Source: Aquabacterium sp.
GTDB lineage: Bacteria; Pseudomonadota; Gammaproteobacteria; Burkholderiales; Burkholderiaceae_C
Direction of reading: 5' to 3'
NCBI RefSeq assembly: GCF_029946005.1
Contig: NZ_JAQSDR010000015.1
Coordinates: forward strand, 186,001 to 250,000
Length of the DNA stretch: 64,000 nt
The position numbers and the translations under genes were made by a program. This document shows positions 1-9,582 of this stretch, one piece after another. The notes under the pieces were generated by a model, which worked only from the letters and a program-made list of their open reading frames with translations, searched no databases and was not told the DNA's origin. Position 1 is the stretch's first letter, and each line of letters starts with the position of its first letter.

Positions 1-1457
1 TGAACCCGCAGGCCATGGGCAATGTCTCGCCTGATTTGTCGTTCAACACCGCAGTGAGCTTTGTGACCAACACCAATTGGCAGGGCTACAGCGGTGAACA
101 GACCATGGGCTACCTGACCCAGATGCTGGGCCTGGCCGTGCAGAACTTCTTGTCGGCGGCCACCGGCATCGTGGTCGTCATCGCATTGATCCGCGGCTTT
201 GCGCGCCACTCGGTCAAAAGCATCGGCAATGCCTGGGTTGACTTGACCCGCGTCACGCTGTGGATCCTGGTGCCCATCTCGTTTTTGTACGGCGTGTTCC
301 TGGTGCAGCAGGGCGTGGTGCAAAACTTTGACGCCTACAAGGATGTGCAGACCCTGGAGGTCGTCAAGGCTCAGAGCAGCGCTGGACAAACGCTCGCCAT
401 GGGGCCGGTGGCTTCGCAAGAGGCGATCAAGATGCTGGGCACCAATGGCGGAGGCTTCTTCAACGCCAACTCGGCACACCCTTTCGAGAACCCAACAGCG
501 CTGACGAACTTCGTCCAGATGCTGTCCATCTTCCTGATCCCGGCAGCGCTGTGTTTCACGTTCGGCCACCTGGTTCAGGACAGACGTCAGGGGTGGGCGG
601 TCCTGGTCGCGATGTCACTGTTGTTCGTGGCGGGCGCCATCACGGCCATGAGCTTTGAACAGCAAGGCAATCCCCGGATTGCAGCGCTGGGCGTTGACCA
701 AAGCGTCAGCCTGACCCAGTCAGGCGGCAACATGGAAGGCAAGGAGACTCGTTTTGGCATCGCTGCCTCGGCGCTGTTTGCCACCATCACGACCGATGCG
801 TCTTGCGGTGCAGTCAACTCCATGCACGACTCCTACACCCCGCTGGGTGGCATGGTGCCTTTGGTGAACATGCAACTGGGTGAGGTCGTCTTTGGCGGCG
901 TGGGCACCGGGCTCTACGGCATGTTGGTGTTCGCCATCCTGGCCGTCTTCATCGCCGGTTTGATGATTGGGCGCACGCCCGAGTACCTGGGCAAGAAGAT
1001 CGAGGCCTACGAGATGAAGATGAGCTCCATCGCCATCCTCGTGACGCCGCTGCTGGTCTTGCTGGGCACGGCCGTGGCCGTGATGAGCGATGCCGGACGC
1101 GCCGGCATCGCCAACCCGGGCGCGCATGGGTTCTCGGAGATCCTGTACGCCTTGACCTCGGCAGGCAACAACAATGGCAGCGCATTCGCCGGGCTGTCGG
1201 CCAACACGCCGTTCTACAACGTGCTGCTGGCCGTGGCCATGTGGTTTGGCCGCTTCGGGGTGATCGTGCCGGTGCTGGCCATGGCCGGCTCGCTGGCGGC
1301 CAAGAAGCGCATCGCCGCCACCAGCGGAACGATGCCGACGCATGGCCCGCTCTTTGTGGTGCTGCTGCTGGGCACGGTGTTGCTGGTCGGCCTGCTGAAC
1401 TATGTCCCCGCCCTGGCCTTGGGTCCTGTGATTGAGCACCTGGTGCTCTGGAAGTGA
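1..1457 (+). CDS. kdpA: Potassium-transporting ATPase subunit KdpA (5' end missing)
   Basis: K+-binding, channel-like subunit of the Kdp ATPase in the inner membrane. The reading frame is open to the left edge (first full codon at 3), so the N-terminal roughly 100 residues lie outside; the ATG at 15 is internal. The visible part carries the conserved selectivity-filter loops: [34 protein letters not shown] and [14 protein letters not shown], separated by hydrophobic membrane helices. It ends 7 nt before kdpB and belongs to a kdpABCDE operon. Family assignment is firm; only the start is unseen. Confidence 0.97.
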   Translation, partial: NPQAMGNVSPDLSFNTAVSFVTNTNWQGYSGEQTMGYLTQMLGLAVQNFLSAATGIVVVIALIRGFARHSVKSIGNAWVDLTRVTLWILVPISFLYGVFLVQQGVVQNFDAYKDVQTLEVVKAQSSAGQTLAMGPVASQEAIKMLGTNGGGFFNANSAHPFENPTALTNFVQMLSIFLIPAALCFTFGHLVQDRRQGWAVLVAMSLLFVAGAITAMSFEQQGNPRIAALGVDQSVSLTQSGGNMEGKETRFGIAASALFATITTDASCGAVNSMHDSYTPLGGMVPLVNMQLGEVVFGGVGTGLYGMLVFAILAVFIAGLMIGRTPEYLGKKIEAYEMKMSSIAILVTPLLVLLGTAVAVMSDAGRAGIANPGAHGFSEILYALTSAGNNNGSAFAGLSANTPFYNVLLAVAMWFGRFGVIVPVLAMAGSLAAKKRIAATSGTMPTHGPLFVVLLLGTVLLVGLLNYVPALALGPVIEHLVLWK

Positions 1458-1464
1458 GTGAAAC

Positions 1465-3555
1465 ATGACTCGCCAAACCTTTACCCTCTTTGACGCCGCA
1501 CTGCTCAAGCCAGCCGTCGCGGACGCCTTCAAAAAGCTGGATCCCCGTGTCCAATGGCGCAACCCGGTGATGTTCGTCGTCTACGTCGGCAGCATCATCA
1601 CCTCGGGGCTCTTCCTTCAAGCCTTGGGTGGCCAGGGCGAGGCGCCCGCAGGCTTCGTTCTGGCGGTGGCCCTGTGGCTGTGGTTCACGGTGCTGTTCGC
1701 CAACTTCGCCGAGGCCATGGCCGAGGGCCGCAGCAAGGCCCAAGCCGCCTCGCTGCGCAGCCTCAAGAAGGAGACCTGGGCCAAGAAATTGGAAGAACCT
1801 CACCAGGGGGCCCAATGGCACCCGATTGAATCTCAGGACCTGCGCAAGGGCGACACCGTGATGGTCCTGGCAGGCGATGTGGTTCCGGCGGATGGCGAGG
1901 TGATCGAAGGCGTCGCCTCGGTGGACGAAAGCGCCATCACCGGTGAGTCCGCCCCGGTGATCCGGGAGTCCGGTGGCGACTTCTCGGCGGTCACGGGGGG
2001 CACACGCGTCTTGTCGGACTGGATCATTGTTCGCGTCACCGCCAACCCCGGTGAAACCTTCGTGGACCGCATGATCGCGATGGTGGAAATCGCCAAGCGC
2101 CAGAAGACCCCCAACGAAATCGCGCTGACGATTCTGCTGGTGGCGTTGACCATCGTGTTCCTGGTGGTGACGGTCACCTTGCTGCCTTTCTCACTGTTCA
2201 GCGTTCAGGTGGCTGGCGCAGGCGCCCCCATCTCGATCACCGTGTTGATCGCGCTGCTGGTGTGCCTGATCCCCACCACCATCGCGGGCTTGCTGTCGGC
2301 CATCGGCGTGGCGGGCATGAGCCGGATGATGCAGGCCAATGTGATCGCCACCTCCGGTCGTGCCGTGGAGGCCGCTGGCGATGTGGATGTGCTGCTGCTG
2401 GACAAAACCGGCACCATCACTTTGGGCAACCGGCAGGCCTCGGCCTTCTTGCCCGCACCCGGCGTGAAGGACAATGAACTGGCCGACGCGGCCCAGTTGG
2501 CTTCGCTCGCTGACGAGACGCCAGAAGGCCGCAGCATCGTGGTGCTGGCCAAGCAGAAGTTCAACCTGCGCGAACGGGACATCCAGTCACTGAACGCCAC
2601 CTTTGTGCACTTCTCGGCACAGACCCGCATGAGCGGAGTGGACCTGCCAGATACCGAGCACCAGGCGCCAAAGGTTCGCCAAGTGCGCAAAGGTGCGGCC
2701 GAGGCAATTCGCCAGCATGTCGAGGCCTTGGGTGGCACCTTCCCCGCCGCGCTGAATGCCGCCATTGAGGAAGTCTCGCGCCGTGGCAGCACGCCGTTGG
2801 TCGTGGCTGACGGCTTGAAAGTGCTGGGCATCATCGAACTCAAGGACATCGTCAAGGGCGGCATCAAGGAACGATTTGCGGAACTGCGCCGCATGGGCAT
2901 CAAGACGGTGATGGTCACCGGTGACAACCGGCTCACGGCAGCGGCCATTGCTGCGGAAGCCGGAGTCGATGACTTCCTGGCCGAAGCCACCCCCGAGCAG
3001 AAGCTGGCACTGATCCGCGAGTACCAGGCTGGCGGCAAGTTGGTGGCCATGACAGGCGACGGCACCAACGATGCTCCTGCATTGGCCCAGGCCGACGTGG
3101 CCGTGGCGATGAACTCGGGCACCCAAGCCGCCAAGGAAGCAGGCAACATGGTGGACCTGGACAGCAACCCCACCAAGCTGATCGAGGTGGTCGAGACCGG
3201 CAAGCAGATGCTGATGACGCGCGGCTCGCTCACCACCTTCAGCATCGCCAACGACATCGCCAAGTATTTCGCCATCATCCCGGCGGCTTTCGTCACCACC
3301 TACCCGCAACTGAGTGCGCTCAATGTGATGCAGTTGGGCAGTCCGTCGTCGGCCATTCTGTCGGCGGTGATTTTCAACGCGCTGATCATCATTTTTCTGA
3401 TTCCACTGGCGCTCAACGGCGTGCCTTATCGGGCGCTGGGTGCGGCCGCGCTGCTTCGCCGCAATCTGCTGATCTATGGCCTGGGCGGCGTGATCGTGCC
3501 CTTCATCGGCATCAAGCTGATCGATCTGTTCATCACCGCCACTGGTTTGGTCTGA
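1465..3555 (+). CDS. kdpB: Potassium-transporting ATPase subunit KdpB
   Basis: Catalytic P-type ATPase subunit of the Kdp complex; it hydrolyses ATP to drive K+ uptake through KdpA. 696 aa, normal length for the family. P-type hallmarks are all present: TGES of the actuator domain at about residues 159-162, the phosphorylated Asp in DKTGT at about 313, and the hinge motif GDGTNDAP at about 531. Hydrophobic segments flank the cytosolic domains. It lies between kdpA and kdpC with short gaps (7 and 13 nt), as in other kdp operons. Confidence 0.98.
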   Translation: MTRQTFTLFDAALLKPAVADAFKKLDPRVQWRNPVMFVVYVGSIITSGLFLQALGGQGEAPAGFVLAVALWLWFTVLFANFAEAMAEGRSKAQAASLRSLKKETWAKKLEEPHQGAQWHPIESQDLRKGDTVMVLAGDVVPADGEVIEGVASVDESAITGESAPVIRESGGDFSAVTGGTRVLSDWIIVRVTANPGETFVDRMIAMVEIAKRQKTPNEIALTILLVALTIVFLVVTVTLLPFSLFSVQVAGAGAPISITVLIALLVCLIPTTIAGLLSAIGVAGMSRMMQANVIATSGRAVEAAGDVDVLLLDKTGTITLGNRQASAFLPAPGVKDNELADAAQLASLADETPEGRSIVVLAKQKFNLRERDIQSLNATFVHFSAQTRMSGVDLPDTEHQAPKVRQVRKGAAEAIRQHVEALGGTFPAALNAAIEEVSRRGSTPLVVADGLKVLGIIELKDIVKGGIKERFAELRRMGIKTVMVTGDNRLTAAAIAAEAGVDDFLAEATPEQKLALIREYQAGGKLVAMTGDGTNDAPALAQADVAVAMNSGTQAAKEAGNMVDLDSNPTKLIEVVETGKQMLMTRGSLTTFSIANDIAKYFAIIPAAFVTTYPQLSALNVMQLGSPSSAILSAVIFNALIIIFLIPLALNGVPYRALGAAALLRRNLLIYGLGGVIVPFIGIKLIDLFITATGLV

Positions 3556-3568
3556 TCTGGAGCCCCAC

Positions 3569-4147
3569 ATGCAAAACATGATTCGTCCCGCCGTGAGCCT
3601 GTTCGTCGCGCTGACCGTGGTCACCGGCGTGCTCTACCCTCTGGCCGTGACTGGTGTCGCCAAGGCGGTCTTTCCCGAGCAGGCGGCTGGCAGCTTGATC
3701 GTCAAGGATGGCAAGACCATCGGCTCCGCGCTGATCGGCCAGAGCTTCACCGATCCCCAATACTTTTGGGGCCGCCCATCGGCCACCAGCCCGATGCCTT
3801 ACAACGCCAGCGGTTCCAGCGGCTCCAACCAGGGGCCCTTGAATCCTGCCCTGGTGGAGGCCATCAAGGGCCGCATCGAAGCCTTGAAGGTGGCCGATCC
3901 CGGCAACGTCTTGCCCATCCCGGTTGACCTGGTCACCGCATCGGCCAGTGGCCTGGATCCCCACATCAGCGTCGCCGCTGCACAGTACCAGGCCGACCGC
4001 GTGGCTCGCGTGCGCGGGCTTTCAAGCGAGGCCGTTCATGCCGCGATCACGCGTCACAGTGAAGGTCGATGGTTGGGGCTCTTGGGTGAAGCCCGCGTGA
4101 ACGTGCTCAAGCTCAACTTGGACATTGATCAGATGACGGTTCGTTGA
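3569..4147 (+). CDS. kdpC: Potassium-transporting ATPase subunit KdpC
   Basis: Small single-span subunit that assists KdpB in ATP binding. 192 aa with one N-terminal membrane helix (about residues 8-32) and a periplasmic domain with the typical stretches [27 protein letters not shown] and [15 protein letters not shown]. Its stop at 4145-4147 precedes kdpD, and the operon order kdpA-B-C-D-E supports the call. Confidence 0.97.
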   Translation: MQNMIRPAVSLFVALTVVTGVLYPLAVTGVAKAVFPEQAAGSLIVKDGKTIGSALIGQSFTDPQYFWGRPSATSPMPYNASGSSGSNQGPLNPALVEAIKGRIEALKVADPGNVLPIPVDLVTASASGLDPHISVAAAQYQADRVARVRGLSSEAVHAAITRHSEGRWLGLLGEARVNVLKLNLDIDQMTVR

Positions 4148-4176
4148 GTGGTGTGAACACCGGCGCCTGGAAGAAA

Positions 4177-6903
4177 ATGCATCATCATCAGCCCATGCCA
4201 GACACCCGCCCCGATCCAGACCAGTTGCTGGCGCGCCTGAAACAGGAGCAAGCACAAGCGCAAAGAGGCAAGCTGAAGATCTTCTTCGGTGCCTCCGCAG
4301 GCGTCGGCAAGACCTACGCCATGCTGTCGGCGGCGCGCAGTTTGAAGCAGCAAGGGATGGGGGTGCTCATCGGCGTGATCGAGACCCATGGCCGAGCGGA
4401 GACCGAGGCATTGGTGGAGGGGCTGGATCGGCTTCCCCTCAAGGAGGTTCTTCACAAAGACCGAACGCTCAAAGAGTTTGACCTTGACGGTGCGCTGAAG
4501 CGCAAACCCCAACTCATCCTGGTCGATGAACTGGCGCACTCCAACGCGCCCGGCTCACGCCATCCCAAGCGCTGGCAGGATGTGGAAGAACTGTTGGACG
4601 CGGGCATCGACGTCTGGTCGACCATGAACGTGCAGCACCTGGAAAGCCTCAATGATGTCGTCACCGGCATCACGGGCATCCGCGTTTGGGAGACCGTTCC
4701 TGACCGCGTTTTTGACGAAACCGACGAAGTCGTCATCGTTGACCTGCCTCCCGACGAGTTGCTCAAGCGTTTGAAGGAAGGCAAGGTCTACCTGCCGCAA
4801 CAGGCCGAGCGCGCGGTGCGCAACTTCTTTCGCAAAGGTAACCTCATCGCCTTGAGGGAGCTGGCGCTTCGGCGCACCGCCGACCGGGTCGATGATGAAA
4901 TGCTGCAATACCGCAGCACCTTGTCAACCACGCCTGTCTGGCAAACGCGCGAATCCTTGCTGGTGTGCATCGGCCCAGGCGAGCGTTCCGAGAAGCTGGT
5001 GCGGGGCGCCGCCCGCATGGCCGCTCAGCTGGACGTGCCCTGGCACTGCATCTACGTTGAAACACCCAAACTTCAGCGACTGCCCGATGCTGCCAGGCAC
5101 AGAACCCTGCGGGTGTTGAAGCTGGCCCAGGATGCGGGTGCCACGACGGCCACCTTGGCAGGCCATGCCATGGCCAGAACCATTGTCAAATATGCCCACG
5201 AGCACAACCTGTCCAGGGTATTGCTGGGCCGCAGCACCGGCCGCAAAACGCACCCTTGGCGCGCCACCTTGGCAGACGCGGTGGGCGCGCTGGGGCATGA
5301 TCTTGACGTGATTCAGATCGCGCTGCCCGCCAGCCAGCGAGACGAACGCAAGTCGGCACCGGCCAACGACAACACCGAGGGCACCGCCATGCTGCCAAAG
5401 GCATGGCGTGCTTACCTGTGGAGCGCAGCGGTGTGCGGGCTCGTGGCCTGCCTGATGGCTCCGCTGCACTCGGTGCTCGACACCGCCAACATCGTCATGT
5501 TGTTCCTGCTGGCCGTCGTCTATGTGGCCGTCAGGTTCGGACGGGGCCCCGCCGTGATGGCCGCATTTTTGAGCGTGGGCGCTTTCGACTTCTTCCATGT
5601 GGCGCCACGGTTTGCCTTCAGCGTCAGCGACGCTCAATATTTGCTGACCTTTGCGGTGATGCTGGTCGTGGCATTGGTGATTGGCCAGCTGACCGCCGGG
5701 CTGAAGTTTCAAGCACGCGTGGCCACCTTGCGTGAAGAGCGTGTCAGCGCCTTGTACAAGATGTCTCGGGACTTGTCAGGCGCTTTGATGGCCGAGCAGA
5801 TCGCCGAGATTGCCGCCCGGTTTCTGCGCTCGGAGTTCGAAGCCAGATCGGCCATCATGGTGAGCGACCTGCAAGCCCGTGTCATGCCCGCATTGCCACA
5901 GCCCGATCTGCCCGTGGGCATTGACACGGGCATCGCGCAATGGGCTTTCGACCACGCCGAGACGGCAGGCCATGGCACCGACACGCTACCGGGATCACCG
6001 TTGCTCTACGTTCCGCTCAAGGCGCCGATGCGCGTTCGCGGCGTCCTGGTGCTTGAGCCACGGAACCCAAAGCGGCTCATCGGCCCCGAGCAGCGCCGCC
6101 TGCTCGACACCTGCGCCTCGCTGCTCGCGATCTCGCTGGAGCGCGTGCACTATGTCGAGGTGGCTCAGAGCACCACCGTTCAGATGGAATCCGAACGCCT
6201 GCGCCACTCTCTGTTGGCGGCCATCTCGCACGACCTGCGCACCCCCCTGGCGGCACTGGTGGGCATGGCGGACACCTTGGCCTTGAGCCGCCAGCCGAAT
6301 GATCCGCAGGGCGAGATGCTGGTCTCCATCCGCGAGTCTGCGTTGAGGATGAACGCCCAGGTCAACAACCTGCTCGACATGGCCCGGCTTCAATCCGGCC
6401 AAGTGCACCTGAACCTCCAATGGCAAGCACTGGAAGAGATCGTGGGCGGCGCTTTGCGCGCCATGACGGGCACCTTGGAACCTGGGCGAGTGCGGGTGGT
6501 GTTGCCCGAGGACTTGCCCTTGCTGCACCTGGATGCGGTATTGTTTGAGCGGGTGCTGTGCAACCTGCTGGAGAACGCCGTGAAGTACACCCCCACCAAC
6601 AGCCCCATTGAGATTGGGGCCTCGGCATCAAGCGACAGGGTGCGCCTGACCATCTCTGACCAAGGCCCTGGCTTGCCAAAGGGCCGGGAAGCGGCCATCT
6701 TCGAGATGTTCGAGCGTGGCCACAAGGAAGGCACCACCCCCGGCGTGGGCTTGGGCCTGGCCATTTGCCGCGCCATCGTCGAAGCCCACAGCGGCACCAT
6801 CCACGGCAAAACCAGGCCCCAAGGGGGCGCTCAGTTCACCATCGAGTTGCCACGCGGCACACCGCCTTCCATCGACGACATTGAAGATGTCGCAGCAAGC
6901 TGA
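4177..6903 (+). CDS. kdpD: Sensor histidine kinase KdpD
   Basis: Membrane sensor kinase that controls kdp expression with KdpE in response to K+ limitation or osmotic stress. From the ATG at 4177 it is 908 aa. In order: N-terminal KdpD domain with Walker A-like GASAGVGKT (about residues 38-46), a USP-like domain, four closely spaced membrane helices (around residues 408-505), a GAF-like region, then HisKA with the phospho-acceptor His in SHDLRTP (about 685) and an HATPase_c domain (NLLENAVKY, DQGPGLP, GVGLGLAICR). The ATG at 4177 follows a GGAAG at short spacing; a TTG at 4144 overlapping the kdpC stop and an ATG at 4195 are alternatives. Confidence 0.95.
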   Translation: MHHHQPMPDTRPDPDQLLARLKQEQAQAQRGKLKIFFGASAGVGKTYAMLSAARSLKQQGMGVLIGVIETHGRAETEALVEGLDRLPLKEVLHKDRTLKEFDLDGALKRKPQLILVDELAHSNAPGSRHPKRWQDVEELLDAGIDVWSTMNVQHLESLNDVVTGITGIRVWETVPDRVFDETDEVVIVDLPPDELLKRLKEGKVYLPQQAERAVRNFFRKGNLIALRELALRRTADRVDDEMLQYRSTLSTTPVWQTRESLLVCIGPGERSEKLVRGAARMAAQLDVPWHCIYVETPKLQRLPDAARHRTLRVLKLAQDAGATTATLAGHAMARTIVKYAHEHNLSRVLLGRSTGRKTHPWRATLADAVGALGHDLDVIQIALPASQRDERKSAPANDNTEGTAMLPKAWRAYLWSAAVCGLVACLMAPLHSVLDTANIVMLFLLAVVYVAVRFGRGPAVMAAFLSVGAFDFFHVAPRFAFSVSDAQYLLTFAVMLVVALVIGQLTAGLKFQARVATLREERVSALYKMSRDLSGALMAEQIAEIAARFLRSEFEARSAIMVSDLQARVMPALPQPDLPVGIDTGIAQWAFDHAETAGHGTDTLPGSPLLYVPLKAPMRVRGVLVLEPRNPKRLIGPEQRRLLDTCASLLAISLERVHYVEVAQSTTVQMESERLRHSLLAAISHDLRTPLAALVGMADTLALSRQPNDPQGEMLVSIRESALRMNAQVNNLLDMARLQSGQVHLNLQWQALEEIVGGALRAMTGTLEPGRVRVVLPEDLPLLHLDAVLFERVLCNLLENAVKYTPTNSPIEIGASASSDRVRLTISDQGPGLPKGREAAIFEMFERGHKEGTTPGVGLGLAICRAIVEAHSGTIHGKTRPQGGAQFTIELPRGTPPSIDDIEDVAAS

Positions 6904-6916
6904 AAGGGACATGGTC

Positions 6917-7609
6917 ATGAGCGAGTCGGCCCCACGGGTGTTGTTGATCGAGGACGAGGACCAGATCCGCCGATTCGTTCGCCTTGCACTGGAGCGCGAA
7001 GGCTTCGAAGTGCATGAGGCGGCCAACCTAGAACGCGGGCTGATCGAAGCCGGCACGCGCAGACCAGACCTGGTGGTGCTGGACCTGGGGCTGCCCGATG
7101 GCAACGGCCTGGACCTGATCCGCGACCTGCGCACCTGGTCGGATGTGCCGGTGCTGGTGCTGTCAGCCCGCACCACTGAACAGGACAAGGTGGGCGCACT
7201 GGACGCTGGCGCGGACGACTACCTGGTCAAGCCCTTCAGTGCCGTCGAACTAGTGGCCCGGGTGCGTGCTCACCTTCGGCGCCGCTCCAGCGTTGTGACC
7301 GACGGCAGCACCATCATCGAGTTCTCCGACGTCCGGATTGACCTGGCGCGCCGAACCGTCGAGCGCGCTGGTCAGGCTTTGCACCTGACGCCGAACGAAT
7401 ACCGTTTGTTGACGCACATCACCGGGCATCCTCACTGCGTGCTCACGCACCGACAAATTCTGACTGCCGTGTGGGGTTCAAGCCATTCGGAGGACAGTCA
7501 CTACCTTCGGGTCTACATGCTTCAGCTGCGCAAAAAGATCGAAGTGGATTCATCACGCCCGAGGCACCTGATCACCGAGACGGGCGTGGGGTATCGGTTC
7601 GTGCCTTAG
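6917..7609 (+). CDS. kdpE: Two-component response regulator KdpE
   Basis: OmpR/PhoB-type transcription factor paired with KdpD; it activates the kdp operon. 230 aa: a receiver domain with acidic pocket residues near EDED, phospho-acceptor Asp at about residue 56 (VLDLGLPDG) and conserved Lys at about 105 (VKPF), then a winged-helix DNA-binding domain (LTPNEYRLL ... VYMLQLRKKI ... GVGYRF). The start at 6917 was chosen because AGGG at 6905-6908 gives an 8-nt spacing; the ATG at 6911 would lie too close to it. It follows kdpD by 13 nt. Confidence 0.95.
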   Translation: MSESAPRVLLIEDEDQIRRFVRLALEREGFEVHEAANLERGLIEAGTRRPDLVVLDLGLPDGNGLDLIRDLRTWSDVPVLVLSARTTEQDKVGALDAGADDYLVKPFSAVELVARVRAHLRRRSSVVTDGSTIIEFSDVRIDLARRTVERAGQALHLTPNEYRLLTHITGHPHCVLTHRQILTAVWGSSHSEDSHYLRVYMLQLRKKIEVDSSRPRHLITETGVGYRFVP

Positions 7610-7836
7610 AGCTTCACTGAGCGCGCCCTCTTTATCCTGTGACATTGCAATCGGCGGCGCCTGAAGTCGCGGGGGATTCAATGCTCTGACAATGCGAGTC
7701 ATCCCACGACCTCAAGGTTCGTGGGGCAGACATCTTCCTGGTCCGCGGCCCTGCCCCCCACTTGAGGGATGGACGGTGGCGTCGATCACCGTGACGATGC
7801 GATCGCCCCGTGGGGTTCAATTACATCAAATCAGGG
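7610..7836. other. Intergenic stretch after kdpE, no gene seen
   Basis: Part of a 319-nt gap between the kdpE stop and the PEP-CTERM gene at 7929. The plus frame is open from 7692 into the downstream gene, but its translation lacks a signal peptide or any family feature and has no ribosome binding site, so I treat it as leader. No convincing sigma-70 or sigma-54 promoter was recognised by eye. The right-hand part of the gap holds the two hairpins listed next. Confidence 0.6.
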
Positions 7837-7863
7837 GGAGGACAAGGCGTCCTCCATTTTTTT
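7837..7863 (+). terminator. Intrinsic terminator upstream of the PEP-CTERM gene
   Basis: A perfect 7-bp stem (GGAGGAC at 7837-7843, GTCCTCC at 7849-7855) with a 5-nt loop, followed after one A by seven T (7857-7863). It could end the kdp transcript, about 230 nt past kdpE, or act as a leader terminator for the gene starting at 7929. Confidence 0.75.
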
Positions 7864-7868
7864 GCCTA

Positions 7869-7903
7869 AAGCGCACCCAAGACCTCCGGGCTCGGGTGCG
7901 CTT
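7869..7903 (+). promoter_or_regulatory. Perfect 10-bp inverted repeat in the leader of the PEP-CTERM gene
   Basis: AAGCGCACCC at 7869-7878 pairs perfectly with GGGTGCGCTT at 7894-7903 around a 15-nt loop; no T-run follows on the plus strand, so it is not a plus-strand terminator. It ends 25 nt before the start codon. The loop contains CCTCC (7883-7887), which could compete for the GGAGG of the terminator at 7837, so an alternative fold is possible. Function unknown. Confidence 0.5.
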
Positions 7904-7928
7904 GGCCATTGTTTCATGGAGAAATGAA

Positions 7929-9545
7929 ATGCCACGTCCATTGCACCGTGCTCTGCTGTCCCTCGCCTTGTTTGCGGCTTGTACCACGTCAGCCCAAGCT
8001 GTCGTGAGCATTGAGGCCAAGATCACCGGCCTGACACTCACCGCCACCAACCTGAATCTTGCGGACGGCCAAGCCGCGGGTTTCGAGTGGTCCAGCCAGC
8101 CGAAAAATTTCGTCAGCGCCCAAACTGCCATCCTGAAAAACGGCTGGGAGAACATCGCGATTGACACCCGCTTCATCCGAAACTCACTGCCCATCCTCTC
8201 CTCGCAAATCGCTCAAGGCAGCGTGCAGGGCGCCTCGTCCATCAACATGAATGGCGCCTACTTGTTCGTCAAATCAGCCGAGCCATTGGGGGCTTATGCC
8301 AACGCCTGGTCGCGCGAAACGGAAGGCCCTTCAGCCTTGGTGGTGTCACCGTTCACCCGCATCACCCTGACGGCGCAGGCCAGCATTGCGTTCACCAGCG
8401 ACCCCCTGTGCCAGACGGTGTTTGTGGACGGCTTCGAGCGCTCTTGCAATGGCGGCCATGCCGCGTTGACCGTTGAATTGAACAGTGCCTTTCCTCTACC
8501 AGGGGCAAGGAATGAATTCCAGGTGACGCTGGATTTTGATTCGCGCACGGGTAGCGATCGGCTTAACACCCCCGTCCTGCTGACACTCGACAACAACACT
8601 GATCAAGAAGCCTACTTTGGGCTGGACTTTGGCGGCGCCACCTGGATCAGCAATAACATGCCAGGGGCCACCACCGTGCCCGAACCAGGCGAGCTGGGTC
8701 TGCTCATGGCGGGCCTCGTTACCCTGCTGCTGGTGCATCGTCGCCGCCAGGCCGGTTTGTTAAAGAAGGGCTTGGCCGTGGCTGCTGTCGCGAGCCTCAG
8801 CGCCCCCGCCTGGTCCGCCATGACCATGGAGACCCAGATCGCACAACTGCAGTTCACCGCCACGGACCTGGACCCGGCTGATGGACAGGCTGCGCGCTTT
8901 GAATGGCTCACGACCGGTTCCGGCAACCAAAACAAGGTCGATGCCCAGGTGTACCAAGCTAGCATGTGGTCACCGGTAGCGCGCGACACGCACATCGGTG
9001 ACGCGCTGTTTGCCCCTGTGTCGGCCCTGGCACAAAAGGGTGATGTCCTGTCCACTGCATCGATCACCGCCAACGGACTGCACTTGTGGTCCGAGGCTCG
9101 CGACAAGCTGAGCGCGAGAGCCGATGCGTACCTGGGGCCAAACTCGGGGCTCTCCGGCAACCTGTGGCTGGCACCCCATACCCGCATCACCTTGACCGGG
9201 CAAGCAACGTTCAAATTCACCAACAACCAACTCTGTGGCGATGTCAGCCATGCGGTCACTGCCTGTGGCTACGCCTTCGGGGAATACCACCTGGGGTTCA
9301 GAAAAAGTGCTGGTCTCGACTTGAAAAGCAACTATTTCTTCTCAGGGAGCTCAGGCACGACGGGGATCCAAGAAACCACCGTCCCCATCCTGCTGACCTT
9401 CGAGAACAACCGATCCGAAGGCACCACTTTGGAGTTCTACGGCTACGCCAGGAACCAAGCCACTGTGCCGGAACCTGAGACCCTGGCATTGATGCTGGCC
9501 GGCATGATGGTGGCGTGCTCGATCGGGGTGCGACGCCGCGCCTGA
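7929..9545 (+). CDS. Tandem (double) PEP-CTERM sorting-domain protein
   Basis: Exported protein of unknown function with two complete exosortase-substrate cassettes in one 538-aa frame. Start chosen at 7929 because GGAG at 7918-7921 lies 7 nt upstream and the product then opens with a signal peptide (about residues 1-26, ending SAQA). Cassette 1 ends with VPEP at 250-253, a hydrophobic helix and HRRRQ. Directly after it, residues 277-297 (LLKKGLAVAAVASL ... AWSA) form a second signal-peptide-like segment, cassette 2 follows, and it ends with VPEP at 513-516, a helix and RRRA. The cassettes are paralogous: TATNLNLADGQAAGFEW matches TATDLDPADGQAARFEW, and FTRITLTAQA matches HTRITLTGQA. PEP-CTERM proteins are processed by exosortases; no exosortase gene lies in this window. 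An internal TTG at 8757 could initiate cassette 2 separately, but no good ribosome binding site precedes it. Confidence 0.85.
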   Translation: MPRPLHRALLSLALFAACTTSAQAVVSIEAKITGLTLTATNLNLADGQAAGFEWSSQPKNFVSAQTAILKNGWENIAIDTRFIRNSLPILSSQIAQGSVQGASSINMNGAYLFVKSAEPLGAYANAWSRETEGPSALVVSPFTRITLTAQASIAFTSDPLCQTVFVDGFERSCNGGHAALTVELNSAFPLPGARNEFQVTLDFDSRTGSDRLNTPVLLTLDNNTDQEAYFGLDFGGATWISNNMPGATTVPEPGELGLLMAGLVTLLLVHRRRQAGLLKKGLAVAAVASLSAPAWSAMTMETQIAQLQFTATDLDPADGQAARFEWLTTGSGNQNKVDAQVYQASMWSPVARDTHIGDALFAPVSALAQKGDVLSTASITANGLHLWSEARDKLSARADAYLGPNSGLSGNLWLAPHTRITLTGQATFKFTNNQLCGDVSHAVTACGYAFGEYHLGFRKSAGLDLKSNYFFSGSSGTTGIQETTVPILLTFENNRSEGTTLEFYGYARNQATVPEPETLALMLAGMMVACSIGVRRRA

Positions 9546-9582
9546 CAAGGCCTGTGTGGCCAGGGCCGTGCAGCAGTCGGAG

